From Marinobacter maroccanus (GTDB taxonomy: Bacteria > Pseudomonadota > Gammaproteobacteria > Pseudomonadales > Oleiphilaceae), in NCBI RefSeq assembly GCF_002933275.1, contig NZ_PSSX01000005.1, forward strand, positions 124,001 to 188,000: DNA of 64,000 nucleotides, read 5' to 3'. The notes beneath the pieces are model-generated. The model ran no database searches, was not told the DNA's origin, and worked only from the letters and a program-made list of their open reading frames with translations. The translations under genes were made by a program, and so were the position numbers. The number at the start of each line of letters is the position of its first letter. Within the stretch, counting starts at the first letter, position 1. This document shows positions 51,893-61,266 of this stretch, piece by piece.

Positions 51893-53174
51893 GTTATTGA
51901 AATCACGGATGACTCAATACGCTAGCCCTTTTACCTTCGCTGTTTGTGTCGGGTTTGGTACCCCGCATGTTTCTGCTGAACCTGTGACCTTATCGGGAGG
52001 CGTAGAGTCCAAATACAGTGACAACGTCACCCAGAGCGCGAACAATGAACTCAGCGATACGGAAACCCGTGTTACGTTATCTGTTCAGCACCAATCTGAT
52101 CCGGGCAGGTGCGTGTCAGAAACGGGTGGCAGCCTTGGCTATGGGGTCTGGGCAGATTCTACCTATGACCCTGAGACCTATGCCGACCTTGCATTCAGGG
52201 GGCTGTGTGAACTTCGACCAGGGTTGACCTGGCAGTTGTCCGATAATCTTAGCCAGGTTCAACAGGATTCGCGCGGAACCGATACTCCGGATAATCGCAC
52301 TCTAAAAAACGTCTTCCGCACAGGGCCTAGCTACGTAATTCCCATTAGCAACCGGGACCAGATCAACCTTTCGATAAACTATGAAAATACCGAGTTTCGC
52401 GAACCTGAAGAAACAGACAGCGAAAGATACATCGGGTCGGCAGGCTGGAACCATCTGTTTAATGCAACCCTCTCGGGGGGAATAAGCTTTACTGCAGACA
52501 GGGCAGAACTGGATACAGGAGGTGAGATTGATACCGATTCGGCCTCGTTCAACTGGTCCAAGGAGTGGGCGACCACTCGATTTCGAGGAAGTCTTGGTTA
52601 CAGCGAACTCACCAGCCGGTTTGGCAGCTTTGAGCAGAGCTCTGATGGATGGATAGGAGAGCTGTTCCTGGAGCGGGATGTGGCCTCGTCCATGGTCTTC
52701 TTTTTTGAGGCCAGCAGAGAACTGACTGACCAGACATCGGACTTTGATATCCGGTTTCAGGACTTCGTCTTCAATTTGCGGGAAACGACTGAAGTAGAAG
52801 TAACAGCTGTAAGCACCGGGTTGAATAAAAGCTACAGCAATAATGCTGACTTGAGCGTTCGTTTATACGCAAACAGGGCGGATTACCTCCGCACCGATGA
52901 CCGCGAAGATGTTGCAGGTTTAAATATTGCCTACAGTCAGCCCTTGAGGCCTTTGCTGAGCGTCCAGCTGTCCGGTAATTACGAGTATTCTCGCTTTGAA
53001 GTCAATACCCAGGATGACGTGGCGCTGAGGCTAAGGACGGGAATCACTTATTCAGCGACGAGTGACCTCGATCTGACAGCTCAAATTGGTCATGAGAATC
53101 GCGAAAGCGATCTTCCTGCGAATGATTTTGAAGAGAACTGGGTGAGTGTAGGAGTAAATTACCGGTTCCGGTGA
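51885..53174 (+). CDS. Outer-membrane beta-barrel protein of the exosortase-A locus
   Basis: A 429 aa exported protein with a signal ending near HVSA-EP. The mature part is strand-rich throughout (VTLSGGVESKYSDNVTQSA, NLSINYENTEFREPEE, RFRGSLGYSELTSRFGSF, AGLNIAYSQPLRPLLSVQLSGNYEYS) and ends VGVNYRFR, consistent with a barrel. I recall it as the PEP-CTERM-system outer-membrane group TIGR03016. It may form part of the export channel. ATG 51885 overlaps the kinase-like gene by 8 bp; ATG 51909 would also leave a complete signal peptide. Confidence 0.82.
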   Translation: MDRLLKSRMTQYASPFTFAVCVGFGTPHVSAEPVTLSGGVESKYSDNVTQSANNELSDTETRVTLSVQHQSDPGRCVSETGGSLGYGVWADSTYDPETYADLAFRGLCELRPGLTWQLSDNLSQVQQDSRGTDTPDNRTLKNVFRTGPSYVIPISNRDQINLSINYENTEFREPEETDSERYIGSAGWNHLFNATLSGGISFTADRAELDTGGEIDTDSASFNWSKEWATTRFRGSLGYSELTSRFGSFEQSSDGWIGELFLERDVASSMVFFFEASRELTDQTSDFDIRFQDFVFNLRETTEVEVTAVSTGLNKSYSNNADLSVRLYANRADYLRTDDREDVAGLNIAYSQPLRPLLSVQLSGNYEYSRFEVNTQDDVALRLRTGITYSATSDLDLTAQIGHENRESDLPANDFEENWVSVGVNYRFR

Positions 53175-53237
53175 AATAGTTAAGCCTCCCCAGAAAGAAT
53201 ATTTCAAGCGCCTCTGAAAGCAGTGGAGTGGACGGAA

Positions 53238-54098
53238 GTGATCAGGAATGCCCTAACGATCGATGTTGAAGATTATTTCCAGGTAGCCGCGTTATCCGAA
53301 GCAGTCAGTCCTGAGGATTGGCCTTCAATGGAATATCGTGTTGAAGCCAACACAGACCGTCTTCTGCAGTTGTTCTCGGATAAAGACGTGAAAGCAACCT
53401 TTTTTACCCTCGGATGGGTGGCTGAACGTTCCCCGGATCTTGTCAGAAGAATTCGGAATGCTGGCCATGAAATCGCCAGCCATGGATACAGTCATCAGCT
53501 TGTCTATAACCAGAGTCCTGAAGTTTTTCGAGAAGAAACCCGCAAATCGAAGGGTATCCTTGAGGACATTACTGGCGAAGCGATTACCGGCTATCGGGCG
53601 GCCAGTTATTCAATTACGGCACAATCCCGCTGGGCTCTCGACATCCTGTGTGAGGAGGGCTTCACCTGGGATTCCTCGATTTTCCCCGTGCATCATGACC
53701 GCTATGGCATGCCAGGGACGCCTCATGAGCCTTACCGACTGCGTGCGCCGAATGGAGGCACGCTGATCGAGTTTCCTCTGTCCACCTGCCCATTGGGAAA
53801 TTACCGATTACCCATTGCCGGAGGCGGATATTTTCGTCTTTTCCCCTATTGGTTGAGCCGTTGGGGGCTGGGGCGAATCAATCGGTCAGGGCAGCCTTTC
53901 ATCTTCTATTTGCACCCCTGGGAGATCGACACCGACCAACCCCGCCTGAAAGTAAAAGCGTTCTCGCGGTTCCGTCATTACAACAACCTCGATAAATGCA
54001 TGGGGCGGCTGGAAACCCTTCTCGGCGATTTTCATTTTGGTTCAGTACAAGACGTACTATCAAGCGTGGAACTCCGCCCTGAACCGGTTTCAGTCTAG
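53238..54098 (+). CDS. Polysaccharide deacetylase (exosortase-A locus type)
   Basis: A 286 aa NodB-family deacetylase that should remove N-acetyl groups from the exopolysaccharide. The GTG at 53238 gives MIRNALTIDVEDYFQV, the family N-terminus, with GGAG nine bases before; GTG 53223 is an alternative. Motif residues are Asp9/Asp12 (DVED), zinc His82 and His86 (SHGYSH), GYRAASYSI and FYLHPWEID. The C-terminal DUF3473-like region is typical for this locus. Its neighbour downstream is the FemAB-like gene. Confidence 0.92.
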   Translation: MIRNALTIDVEDYFQVAALSEAVSPEDWPSMEYRVEANTDRLLQLFSDKDVKATFFTLGWVAERSPDLVRRIRNAGHEIASHGYSHQLVYNQSPEVFREETRKSKGILEDITGEAITGYRAASYSITAQSRWALDILCEEGFTWDSSIFPVHHDRYGMPGTPHEPYRLRAPNGGTLIEFPLSTCPLGNYRLPIAGGGYFRLFPYWLSRWGLGRINRSGQPFIFYLHPWEIDTDQPRLKVKAFSRFRHYNNLDKCMGRLETLLGDFHFGSVQDVLSSVELRPEPVSV

Positions 54099-54107
54099 GG
54101 AACGGAT

Positions 54108-55427
54108 ATGGGTTCACATCGCGAATTCCCTGATGCCGGGCAGCTAAAAGCACAGTTGGAAAGGCTCCGCGACAGAAAGGGTGATTTGAACAGAGCGATC
54201 GGAGCGGCCAAAAAAACGGGCGCCAACACCGATGAACTGATCAACAAGCTGAAGACGGTCTCAAGTGAGATCAAGGAACTTCAGAAAACGCTCAAAAAGC
54301 AATTAACGGTCGACGAGCAACCCAAAGCCTGGTTTCCCGGAACGCCGGATGTTCCCTCGCCAATCCTGGATAACCCCGTAGCCGGAGAAGTCCGGATAGT
54401 TGATGCGTTCGCCTGCAGAGAGTTCCTCGCTGCTGCGAATGCTTACGTGCGGGCGCACCCTGCGGGTTCAATCTGGCATTCCACAGGTACTACCAGGTTC
54501 ATCGAAGCAACCTCTGGCCATCAGACCCGATATCTTTGCGCACTGGACGAAAACAACCGTGTTATCGGGGTTTTGCCCCTGGTGCGCATGAAAAGCCGTC
54601 TTTTCGGTGATTTTATTGTCTCGGTTCCCTACTTCAATTACGGCGGGGTGCTGGCGAACCACCGGAAGGCGGCTGATTTACTTGCCAATAATGCCGTTTC
54701 CTGGCGAGATGAAACCGGGGCAGCTCATGTCGAACTGAGGCACGCCTTCGATATCGGGTTTAAGTTTCCCAAGCGCACCGATAAACTGACCTTCTGGCTA
54801 CCTCTTCCAGAAGCGAAAGAGGACCTGTGGAACAGTTTTCGGCCCAAAGTCCGGGCCCAGATTCGCAGGGGCGAGCGGGAAGCGGATGAGGTCGTTTTCG
54901 GCGGGGAAGAACTGTTGAGTCAGTTCTATCAAGTTTTCGCCCGCAATATGCGAGACCTTGGGACACCCGTTTACGGCAAGGAATTCTTCTCCAACTTGTT
55001 GAGAGAGCTAGGTTCTGGTGCCAGCCTGGTGGTCGTTAAAAAGAATGGCCGGCCAGTCGGGTGTGCTTTCATCGCAGGCCAGGGTGGGCGCCTCGAGATA
55101 CCCTGGGCCTCGACGATTCGCGAGGAGAATTACACCGGAATTAATATGTTGATGTACTGGCGAATCCTTGAATACGCGATTCAGAACAAATATCAAATAT
55201 TTGATTTTGGGCGCTGTAGCAGGGGAGCGGGTACCTCAAGGTTTAAGCGACAATGGGGTGCAAGTGAAATCCCTCTGTTCTGGGATTATGCGTTGCCCGA
55301 AGGGAAAAACCTGCCAGAGTTGAATCCGGACAACCCAAAGTTTCGCCTTTTAATTGCGATTTGGAAACGAATGCCAGTATGGATGAGCCGGCTAATTGGT
55401 CCGGGTATTGTAAAAAACCTCCCTTGA
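54108..55427 (+). CDS. FemAB-like GNAT-fold protein (exosortase-A locus type)
   Basis: A 439 aa cytosolic protein. An N-terminal coiled coil covers about residues 10-70 (LKAQLERLRDRKGDLNRAIGAAKK), followed by paired acetyltransferase-like domains (about 95-420) with WHSTGTTRFIEATSGHQTRY, VPYFNYGGVLANH, FRPKVRAQIRRGEREA, ENYTGINMLMYWRILEYA and RCSRGAGTSRFKRQWG. FemAB proteins transfer aminoacyl groups from tRNA; the exosortase-A subgroup has no proven substrate. It ends 13 bp before the NRPS start, so the two may act on the same amino-sugar or peptide moiety. Confidence 0.88.
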   Translation: MGSHREFPDAGQLKAQLERLRDRKGDLNRAIGAAKKTGANTDELINKLKTVSSEIKELQKTLKKQLTVDEQPKAWFPGTPDVPSPILDNPVAGEVRIVDAFACREFLAAANAYVRAHPAGSIWHSTGTTRFIEATSGHQTRYLCALDENNRVIGVLPLVRMKSRLFGDFIVSVPYFNYGGVLANHRKAADLLANNAVSWRDETGAAHVELRHAFDIGFKFPKRTDKLTFWLPLPEAKEDLWNSFRPKVRAQIRRGEREADEVVFGGEELLSQFYQVFARNMRDLGTPVYGKEFFSNLLRELGSGASLVVVKKNGRPVGCAFIAGQGGRLEIPWASTIREENYTGINMLMYWRILEYAIQNKYQIFDFGRCSRGAGTSRFKRQWGASEIPLFWDYALPEGKNLPELNPDNPKFRLLIAIWKRMPVWMSRLIGPGIVKNLP

Positions 55428-55440
55428 GATCGGATGTTCA

Positions 55441-58400
55441 ATGGAAAGAGCACAAAGGGATAATCAGACGATTGGTTCGGTCATCGCTCCAGTTGAATTA
55501 CTGTCAGATTCCCAGAACTGGCCGGAAGTTCCTTACGATTACCTGTTTATCAATCAAAGCCAGGATAAGCCGGAAAAAACCGCTGTAGTGTTTGGTGAAG
55601 ATGTTCTCACGTACCGGGAACTGGAACTCCAGAGCCGGCAGTGGGCGCATTGGCTTCTGTCAGAAGGCATAAAGACGGGAGACAAGGTTCTGGTGTGCAT
55701 GGAACGTGCCCTGGAACTGCCTGCTGTGTTATTGGGTATCCTTCGGGCCGGGGCATGCTATGTTCCAGCCGATCCAGCATTTCCGCCGGATCGCATCGCT
55801 GTGATCATTGAAGACTCCGATTCGGCCGCTGTGATCTCAGACCGGGAAAGTGAGGCGCTCCTTCCCCCGAGCAATCCGTCCGTTCGCTTTGTGGTGGAGG
55901 ACAAACCTGCCCAGCTTGAGGCCCGATCTCTTCCTGAATGGCGCCCGGACGATCTCGCCTACCTGATATTCACGTCCGGCTCGACAGGCCGCCCCAAAGG
56001 CGTCCCCATCACCCGGGCAGCCATGATGAACTTCCTGCTGGCGATGGCGGATAAACCGGGTATAGCTGCCGAAGACCGGGTTTTGGCCCTCACCACAATT
56101 TCTTTCGATATCTCCGTTCTGGAATTGTTCCTGCCGCTGATTGCCGGAGCCACCGTTTATGTTGTTTCAAAACGAGACAGCCTCGACCCTCAATCGCTAT
56201 CGCGGGTCATTGATGAAAAACGTCTGACCTTGATGCAGGCTACGCCGGCAACCTGGCGATTACTGTATGACTACGGTTGGCGGCCCCAAAGACACCAGAA
56301 GTTGCTTTGTGGGGGGGAGGCGTTCCCGTTGAGCCTTGCGAACGGACTTGTCGCCTGCGCCGGGGAAGTCTGGAACATGTATGGCCCAACTGAGGCGACC
56401 GTTTGGTCCAGTTGCCATAGAGTGACGGCATCTGATCTTCAGGATGGAAGGATTCCGCTTGGAGATCCGGTTCCCAACCTTGAATATCGGGTTCTCGATG
56501 AGTCGGGTAATTCATGCTCGCAAGGCAGTCCCGGGGAGCTTTTGATCGCTGGGGTTGCTATCACTCCTGGTTACTACGGTCGTCCCGAGCTGAACGAGGA
56601 AAGATTTCTCTCGATGGAAGCAGGCGATACCCGTCGTCGATACTATCGCACCGGTGACCTTGTCTTTGAGAACTCCCGTTCGGAACTGATTTACGTCGAT
56701 CGACTGGACAACCAGGTGAAGATTCGCGGATTCAGGGTGGAACTCGGCGAAATCGAAGCATCACTTTCGCGTATTGTTTCAGCTGGAGACTCCGCGGTGG
56801 TGGTGGCAAATCTTGGGGAGGACGAGCCTGTGCTGGTCGGGTGCATTCAGACCGGCAAGGATGTGAATCTGAAGCAGCTTGAGGATGGGCTCTCAAAAAC
56901 CTTGCCTCCCTATATGATTCCCAGGGCCTGGAGGTGGTACCCCGAACTGCCCAAGACACCAAATCAGAAAATTGATCGAAAAGCGTTACGTCGATTGGTA
57001 GAGGGCGAACATTCGAACCAGGAGTTTGGTGACTCCAATTTTAACGACCCCCTAATGAGAGCGATAGCACATCACTGGCGGAGCCTGTTGGGCGTCGAAC
57101 CAGATCGGGAATCTGATGACTTCCTGGCCTTGGGTGGGCACTCGCTCCTGGCAGCGCGCTTGAGTGTTGCACTCTCAAAAGAGACCGGGCAATACGTAAG
57201 ACCAGTCGAGCTGCTTAGCCAGAGTACCCTGGCTGACCATTGTCGCCTCGTAAGGCAAGCCAAGGGAGCTGGCCCAGTAGAAAAAACCGGGTCTTTCAAC
57301 AGTGCTGCGGTAACACGCATTCCATTTTCCGCTGCGCAGAAGCGTATGTGGTACACGGTTCAGTCCGGAGATTCAGCAGGTATTTTCAATGAATCCGAGG
57401 CTTATCGGGTCGAAGGAAAGCTGGATCTTACCCGATTGAAACATGCTGTTCGCAGTATCATGGATAAGCATGTCGCATTCAGAATGGTCGTTGAAGATGA
57501 GCGTGACCTGACCTGGACCGTTTTGCAGAGTCCAGACTTGCCGTTGCGTCAGGTGAATTTGGACGAACAAGGGGACCGATCCTGGGAGTCTTTGTCTCAG
57601 GAAATGCATAATGAAGCTTCGCGAAGTTTTCGTTTTTCCGAGGAGCCTTTAATTCGCTTTGTCGTTTATACCGATGGCAACGAGCGGCATGTTGTTCAGT
57701 TTGTAGCCCACCACCTTATTATTGATGGCCTCTCCGAAACGCTTTTATGGAAGGAACTGGCTGAGTTCTATCAGACCGGCGCAGAGCAATCGCCTGGGAG
57801 GGAGAGCCAGCAGGATACGGCCTATCTCAAATACCTTGGCAGCGAACCTGTCAGAGACCCGGCGAGCCTGGAATGCTGGGTTGATCATTTGCTGGCGGCG
57901 CCCGAAGTTCAGCCTCTTGATCTCAGAACGGATTATCCTCGGCCGGCGAAAATGGATTATGCCGGGCAAGACGTTTTTCTGGACCTGCCTCCAGATCTGG
58001 AAGCGTCCATAAGGGAACTCGCCAGAGACCTTCACTCCACTCCATTCACCGTGTATTTGGCCGTATATCTTGTTTGGCTGGCCAGGCATTCCAATCAAGG
58101 TGAGTACGTTATTGGTACCCCGGTTAGTGGAAGGGAGCCCTATTGGCCCGATGATATGGTCGGTTTGTTTACCAATACCATACCGCTGAGATTAAGGTCC
58201 CAGGTCGAATTGCCGTTTTCCGACTTGGTAAGTGCAGTTTCCAGGATCGCCCTGGATGCGATGAAGCATGATCACGTTCCGTTCGATGAAATCGTTCAGA
58301 GGGTGAATCCGGAGAGGGATCCTTCACGCACACCGATTTATCAGGTGATGTTCGCCCTCAACGAATACAGCGAACGGCCCACAGGACTTTCGCCAGAGTT

Positions 58401-61266
58401 AAAATGGGCTCCTGAGCCTGTGAACGGAGGGTTCTCTCCGGTTGATCTGGTGCTTTTCGTTGATCTTTATCCTGACAGGTTGAGATTACACTTCCAGGCG
58501 AGTGAACGGCTCTTCAGTCGGGAGAGTCTTGAACGGTTTGTGCGCCGTTACGCGGTGATGCTGGAATCAGTGGTCGAAACTCCAGATCAGATCTGCAGGG
58601 ACCTGCCGATTATTGATCGTACGGAAGAACAGCATTTGAAGGAATGGAGCGGGGCGGCTACCGAATACCCGCGCGAGGAAACCATTGATCAGTGCTTTCA
58701 GAGACAGGTGTCCATTTCTCCCGATGCGCCGGCGGTCGAAACCAGCCGGGTTTCGCTGAGCTATCGTGAGCTTTCTGAATATGCGAATTATGTTGTCCGG
58801 TTGCTGAAAGAATCTGGCGTATCGGAGGGCGACAGAATCGGGGTTGCTGCCAGCCAGTCATTGGAGACCGTCGCTGGTATCCTGGGGATTCTTCGGGCGG
58901 GATGCATCTATGTGCCGATGGATCTTTCCTACCCGGTCGAACGGCTGAATTACATCGCACACAAGGCAGCTATCAAGGCGGTCCTGTCTGCGAAAAAACA
59001 GCCTGGCGATGTTACAGAACTGGAACATTCTGTTCCCGCCATTGAAATGGCGAGTTGGCCCGAAGCGGCTCGGATAAACGGGCAAGGTTCAGGAGCGGCC
59101 GAGGAAACCCGAAGGTCTGCCCAGAGCCCGGCCTACGTGATGTTTACATCCGGTTCAACAGGCGTGCCCAAGGGTATCGAAGTATCGAACCGTAATGTCG
59201 TGAGGTTGGTTATTAACAACAACTTCATGACACTGGATGCAAATACCAGGTTTTTGATGTTTGCACCGGTGGCTTTTGATGCTTCGACTCTCGAAATCTG
59301 GGGGCCGCTCCTGAACGGGGGGACCCTAGTGATTCCAGACGACAACCAGTCTATGGACCAACTGGAATCGGTCCTTGTTAACCACAATGTCAATTCCTTA
59401 TGGCTAACCGCGGCATTGTTCCACTATATGGCTGAGCATTCTCCTGGGGCTTTTTCAGGGTTGAGTTTTTTGCTCGCTGGCGGGGATGTTTTATCGCCCA
59501 AATGGGTCAGGAGAGTCCTTTCGGCCAATCCGGGCCTTAAGCTGATCAACGGTTATGGGCCAACAGAGAACACCACGTTTACTTGCTGTTATCCGATGTC
59601 TTCTTCTGACGACGTGGTTTCACCGGTTCCCATTGGAAAGCCTGTTGCGAACACCCGGGTCTACGTTCTGGACCAGAGCGGGAACGATTGCCCGATCGGG
59701 GTTCCTGGAGAGCTTTATGCTGGCGGTGATGGTGTAGCATTAGGCTATGTTGGAGAGCCGGGGCTGACGGAACGCTCGTTCCTCGAAAACCCGTTTGGAA
59801 GGCAGATCGGTCGGGTCTACCGAACTGGCGATAAAGTTTGCTGGCGCAGTGATGGTTCCCTCGAATTCCTTGGCCGCTACGACAACCAATTGAAGATCAG
59901 AGGGTTCCGAATTGAGCCGGATGAGGTCAGTGACATCATCGAGTCCTATCCTGATATTGAGCATGCCATAACCATCGGCTGGACAGCGCCTTCCGGAGAC
60001 ACTCGACTGATCAGCTATTTCACCCCGTCGTTCCCATCGCGGGACGATGTCGAAAAGTTGCAAAGATGGCTTGGCCAGAAGCTGCCGCGATACATGCTGC
60101 CTGCTCGACTTATCGGCTTGAGCGCTTTGCCAGTGGGTTTAACAGGAAAAGTTGATAGAGCTCGGTTGCCTGACCCTCTCCTTTTCCCGGAAGTATCCGA
60201 AACCGGCGGCAGAACACGCCCGACATCCACTACCGAAAAGGCATTGGCGCGCATCTGGGAGAAGACTCTGGGCGTCGAGGGTGTCTGTCGCGAGGATGAC
60301 TTTTTCGCCCTGGGGGGGAGCTCCATTAAAGCCCTGGAGGTTTTTAGTCACCTTGCCAGGGAGCTCAAACAGGATATTCCCTTATCGACATTGCTCGAGT
60401 ACCCGACGCTGCGCGACCTTGCCCTTGAGCTCGACAGGGCCAAGGCACCCAAGGCGTTGTCAGCGGGCTCTGACACCCATCTGTCTGGCTGGAATTGTCT
60501 GGTGGAGCTGGGCGGAGAGGGCACCCGTAAACCCATTGTCTGTGTGCATGCGGTAGGCGGTAACGTGTTGAGCTATCGTCGTGTGATGGAGCTGATAGGA
60601 AAAGGCCGGCCACTTCTTGGTTTCCAGTCTCGTGCTCTTGACGGAAGAACACCGCCGCAGGAAAGCCTGAATCAAATGGCAAATGACTATGTTCAGGAAC
60701 TGTTGTCATCCGGGTACGAGCAACCGTTTACCTTAATGGGAGGTTCCCTCGGGGGAACCATTGCGTTGGAGATGGCCCGCATACTTCGGGCCGAAGGCGT
60801 GGAAGTCGACTGGGTGATTCTTCTGGATACCATTGGGCCGAATGGGAGAAACATTAGTGATTTCAGCTCCGATGTAACGCCACTCAGCAAGAGATCTTGG
60901 AGGAGCGCGAAAGCGTTGACCTCATATTATGTGCGAAGAGCAGTAGTTTTGTTATGTCGTATCTTTTATTTGCGCATCCCTTATAGCTTGAGACCGTTCT
61001 TTATCGAGGAATATCATAAAGGCCTACTGAGCCAACACATTGATGCAGAATATCGTGGTAATGTTTTCCTGATCAGGGGCAGGCAAGGGCTGGGAGGTGT
61101 GTACGAAGATCCGTATCTTGGTTGGGAAGGTCTGCTCACCGGGCATTTGAAAATAAGTGAGATTGACGTTCCTCATAATGTATTTATGGAGTCGCCTGAA
61201 ACAATTGAACGGCTGCGATCTTTCTTTCTCCCTGAAGTAGATGATCAATTCAGAAGAGAGCGGTAA
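55441..61266 (+). CDS. Two-module nonribosomal peptide synthetase (A-PCP-C-A-PCP-TE)
   Basis: A 1941 aa NRPS. A1 covers about 30-535 (core LIFTSGSTGRPKG at 175) and PCP1 has its phosphopantetheine Ser568 in GGHSLL. The C domain (about 615-1050) has HHLIIDG at 757-763. A2 (about 1085-1600) has FTSGSTGVPKG at 1235, PCP2 has Ser1628 in GGSSI, and the thioesterase has GGSLGG with Ser1769. No starter C domain or epimerase is present, so a dipeptide is expected. My reading of A1 specificity residues (D-I-L-Q-L-G-M-V-W) resembles glycine codes; A2 (D-A-L-W-L-G-G-T-F) I cannot assign. It lies inside the exopolysaccharide locus. Confidence 0.93.
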   Translation: MERAQRDNQTIGSVIAPVELLSDSQNWPEVPYDYLFINQSQDKPEKTAVVFGEDVLTYRELELQSRQWAHWLLSEGIKTGDKVLVCMERALELPAVLLGILRAGACYVPADPAFPPDRIAVIIEDSDSAAVISDRESEALLPPSNPSVRFVVEDKPAQLEARSLPEWRPDDLAYLIFTSGSTGRPKGVPITRAAMMNFLLAMADKPGIAAEDRVLALTTISFDISVLELFLPLIAGATVYVVSKRDSLDPQSLSRVIDEKRLTLMQATPATWRLLYDYGWRPQRHQKLLCGGEAFPLSLANGLVACAGEVWNMYGPTEATVWSSCHRVTASDLQDGRIPLGDPVPNLEYRVLDESGNSCSQGSPGELLIAGVAITPGYYGRPELNEERFLSMEAGDTRRRYYRTGDLVFENSRSELIYVDRLDNQVKIRGFRVELGEIEASLSRIVSAGDSAVVVANLGEDEPVLVGCIQTGKDVNLKQLEDGLSKTLPPYMIPRAWRWYPELPKTPNQKIDRKALRRLVEGEHSNQEFGDSNFNDPLMRAIAHHWRSLLGVEPDRESDDFLALGGHSLLAARLSVALSKETGQYVRPVELLSQSTLADHCRLVRQAKGAGPVEKTGSFNSAAVTRIPFSAAQKRMWYTVQSGDSAGIFNESEAYRVEGKLDLTRLKHAVRSIMDKHVAFRMVVEDERDLTWTVLQSPDLPLRQVNLDEQGDRSWESLSQEMHNEASRSFRFSEEPLIRFVVYTDGNERHVVQFVAHHLIIDGLSETLLWKELAEFYQTGAEQSPGRESQQDTAYLKYLGSEPVRDPASLECWVDHLLAAPEVQPLDLRTDYPRPAKMDYAGQDVFLDLPPDLEASIRELARDLHSTPFTVYLAVYLVWLARHSNQGEYVIGTPVSGREPYWPDDMVGLFTNTIPLRLRSQVELPFSDLVSAVSRIALDAMKHDHVPFDEIVQRVNPERDPSRTPIYQVMFALNEYSERPTGLSPELKWAPEPVNGGFSPVDLVLFVDLYPDRLRLHFQASERLFSRESLERFVRRYAVMLESVVETPDQICRDLPIIDRTEEQHLKEWSGAATEYPREETIDQCFQRQVSISPDAPAVETSRVSLSYRELSEYANYVVRLLKESGVSEGDRIGVAASQSLETVAGILGILRAGCIYVPMDLSYPVERLNYIAHKAAIKAVLSAKKQPGDVTELEHSVPAIEMASWPEAARINGQGSGAAEETRRSAQSPAYVMFTSGSTGVPKGIEVSNRNVVRLVINNNFMTLDANTRFLMFAPVAFDASTLEIWGPLLNGGTLVIPDDNQSMDQLESVLVNHNVNSLWLTAALFHYMAEHSPGAFSGLSFLLAGGDVLSPKWVRRVLSANPGLKLINGYGPTENTTFTCCYPMSSSDDVVSPVPIGKPVANTRVYVLDQSGNDCPIGVPGELYAGGDGVALGYVGEPGLTERSFLENPFGRQIGRVYRTGDKVCWRSDGSLEFLGRYDNQLKIRGFRIEPDEVSDIIESYPDIEHAITIGWTAPSGDTRLISYFTPSFPSRDDVEKLQRWLGQKLPRYMLPARLIGLSALPVGLTGKVDRARLPDPLLFPEVSETGGRTRPTSTTEKALARIWEKTLGVEGVCREDDFFALGGSSIKALEVFSHLARELKQDIPLSTLLEYPTLRDLALELDRAKAPKALSAGSDTHLSGWNCLVELGGEGTRKPIVCVHAVGGNVLSYRRVMELIGKGRPLLGFQSRALDGRTPPQESLNQMANDYVQELLSSGYEQPFTLMGGSLGGTIALEMARILRAEGVEVDWVILLDTIGPNGRNISDFSSDVTPLSKRSWRSAKALTSYYVRRAVVLLCRIFYLRIPYSLRPFFIEEYHKGLLSQHIDAEYRGNVFLIRGRQGLGGVYEDPYLGWEGLLTGHLKISEIDVPHNVFMESPETIERLRSFFLPEVDDQFRRER

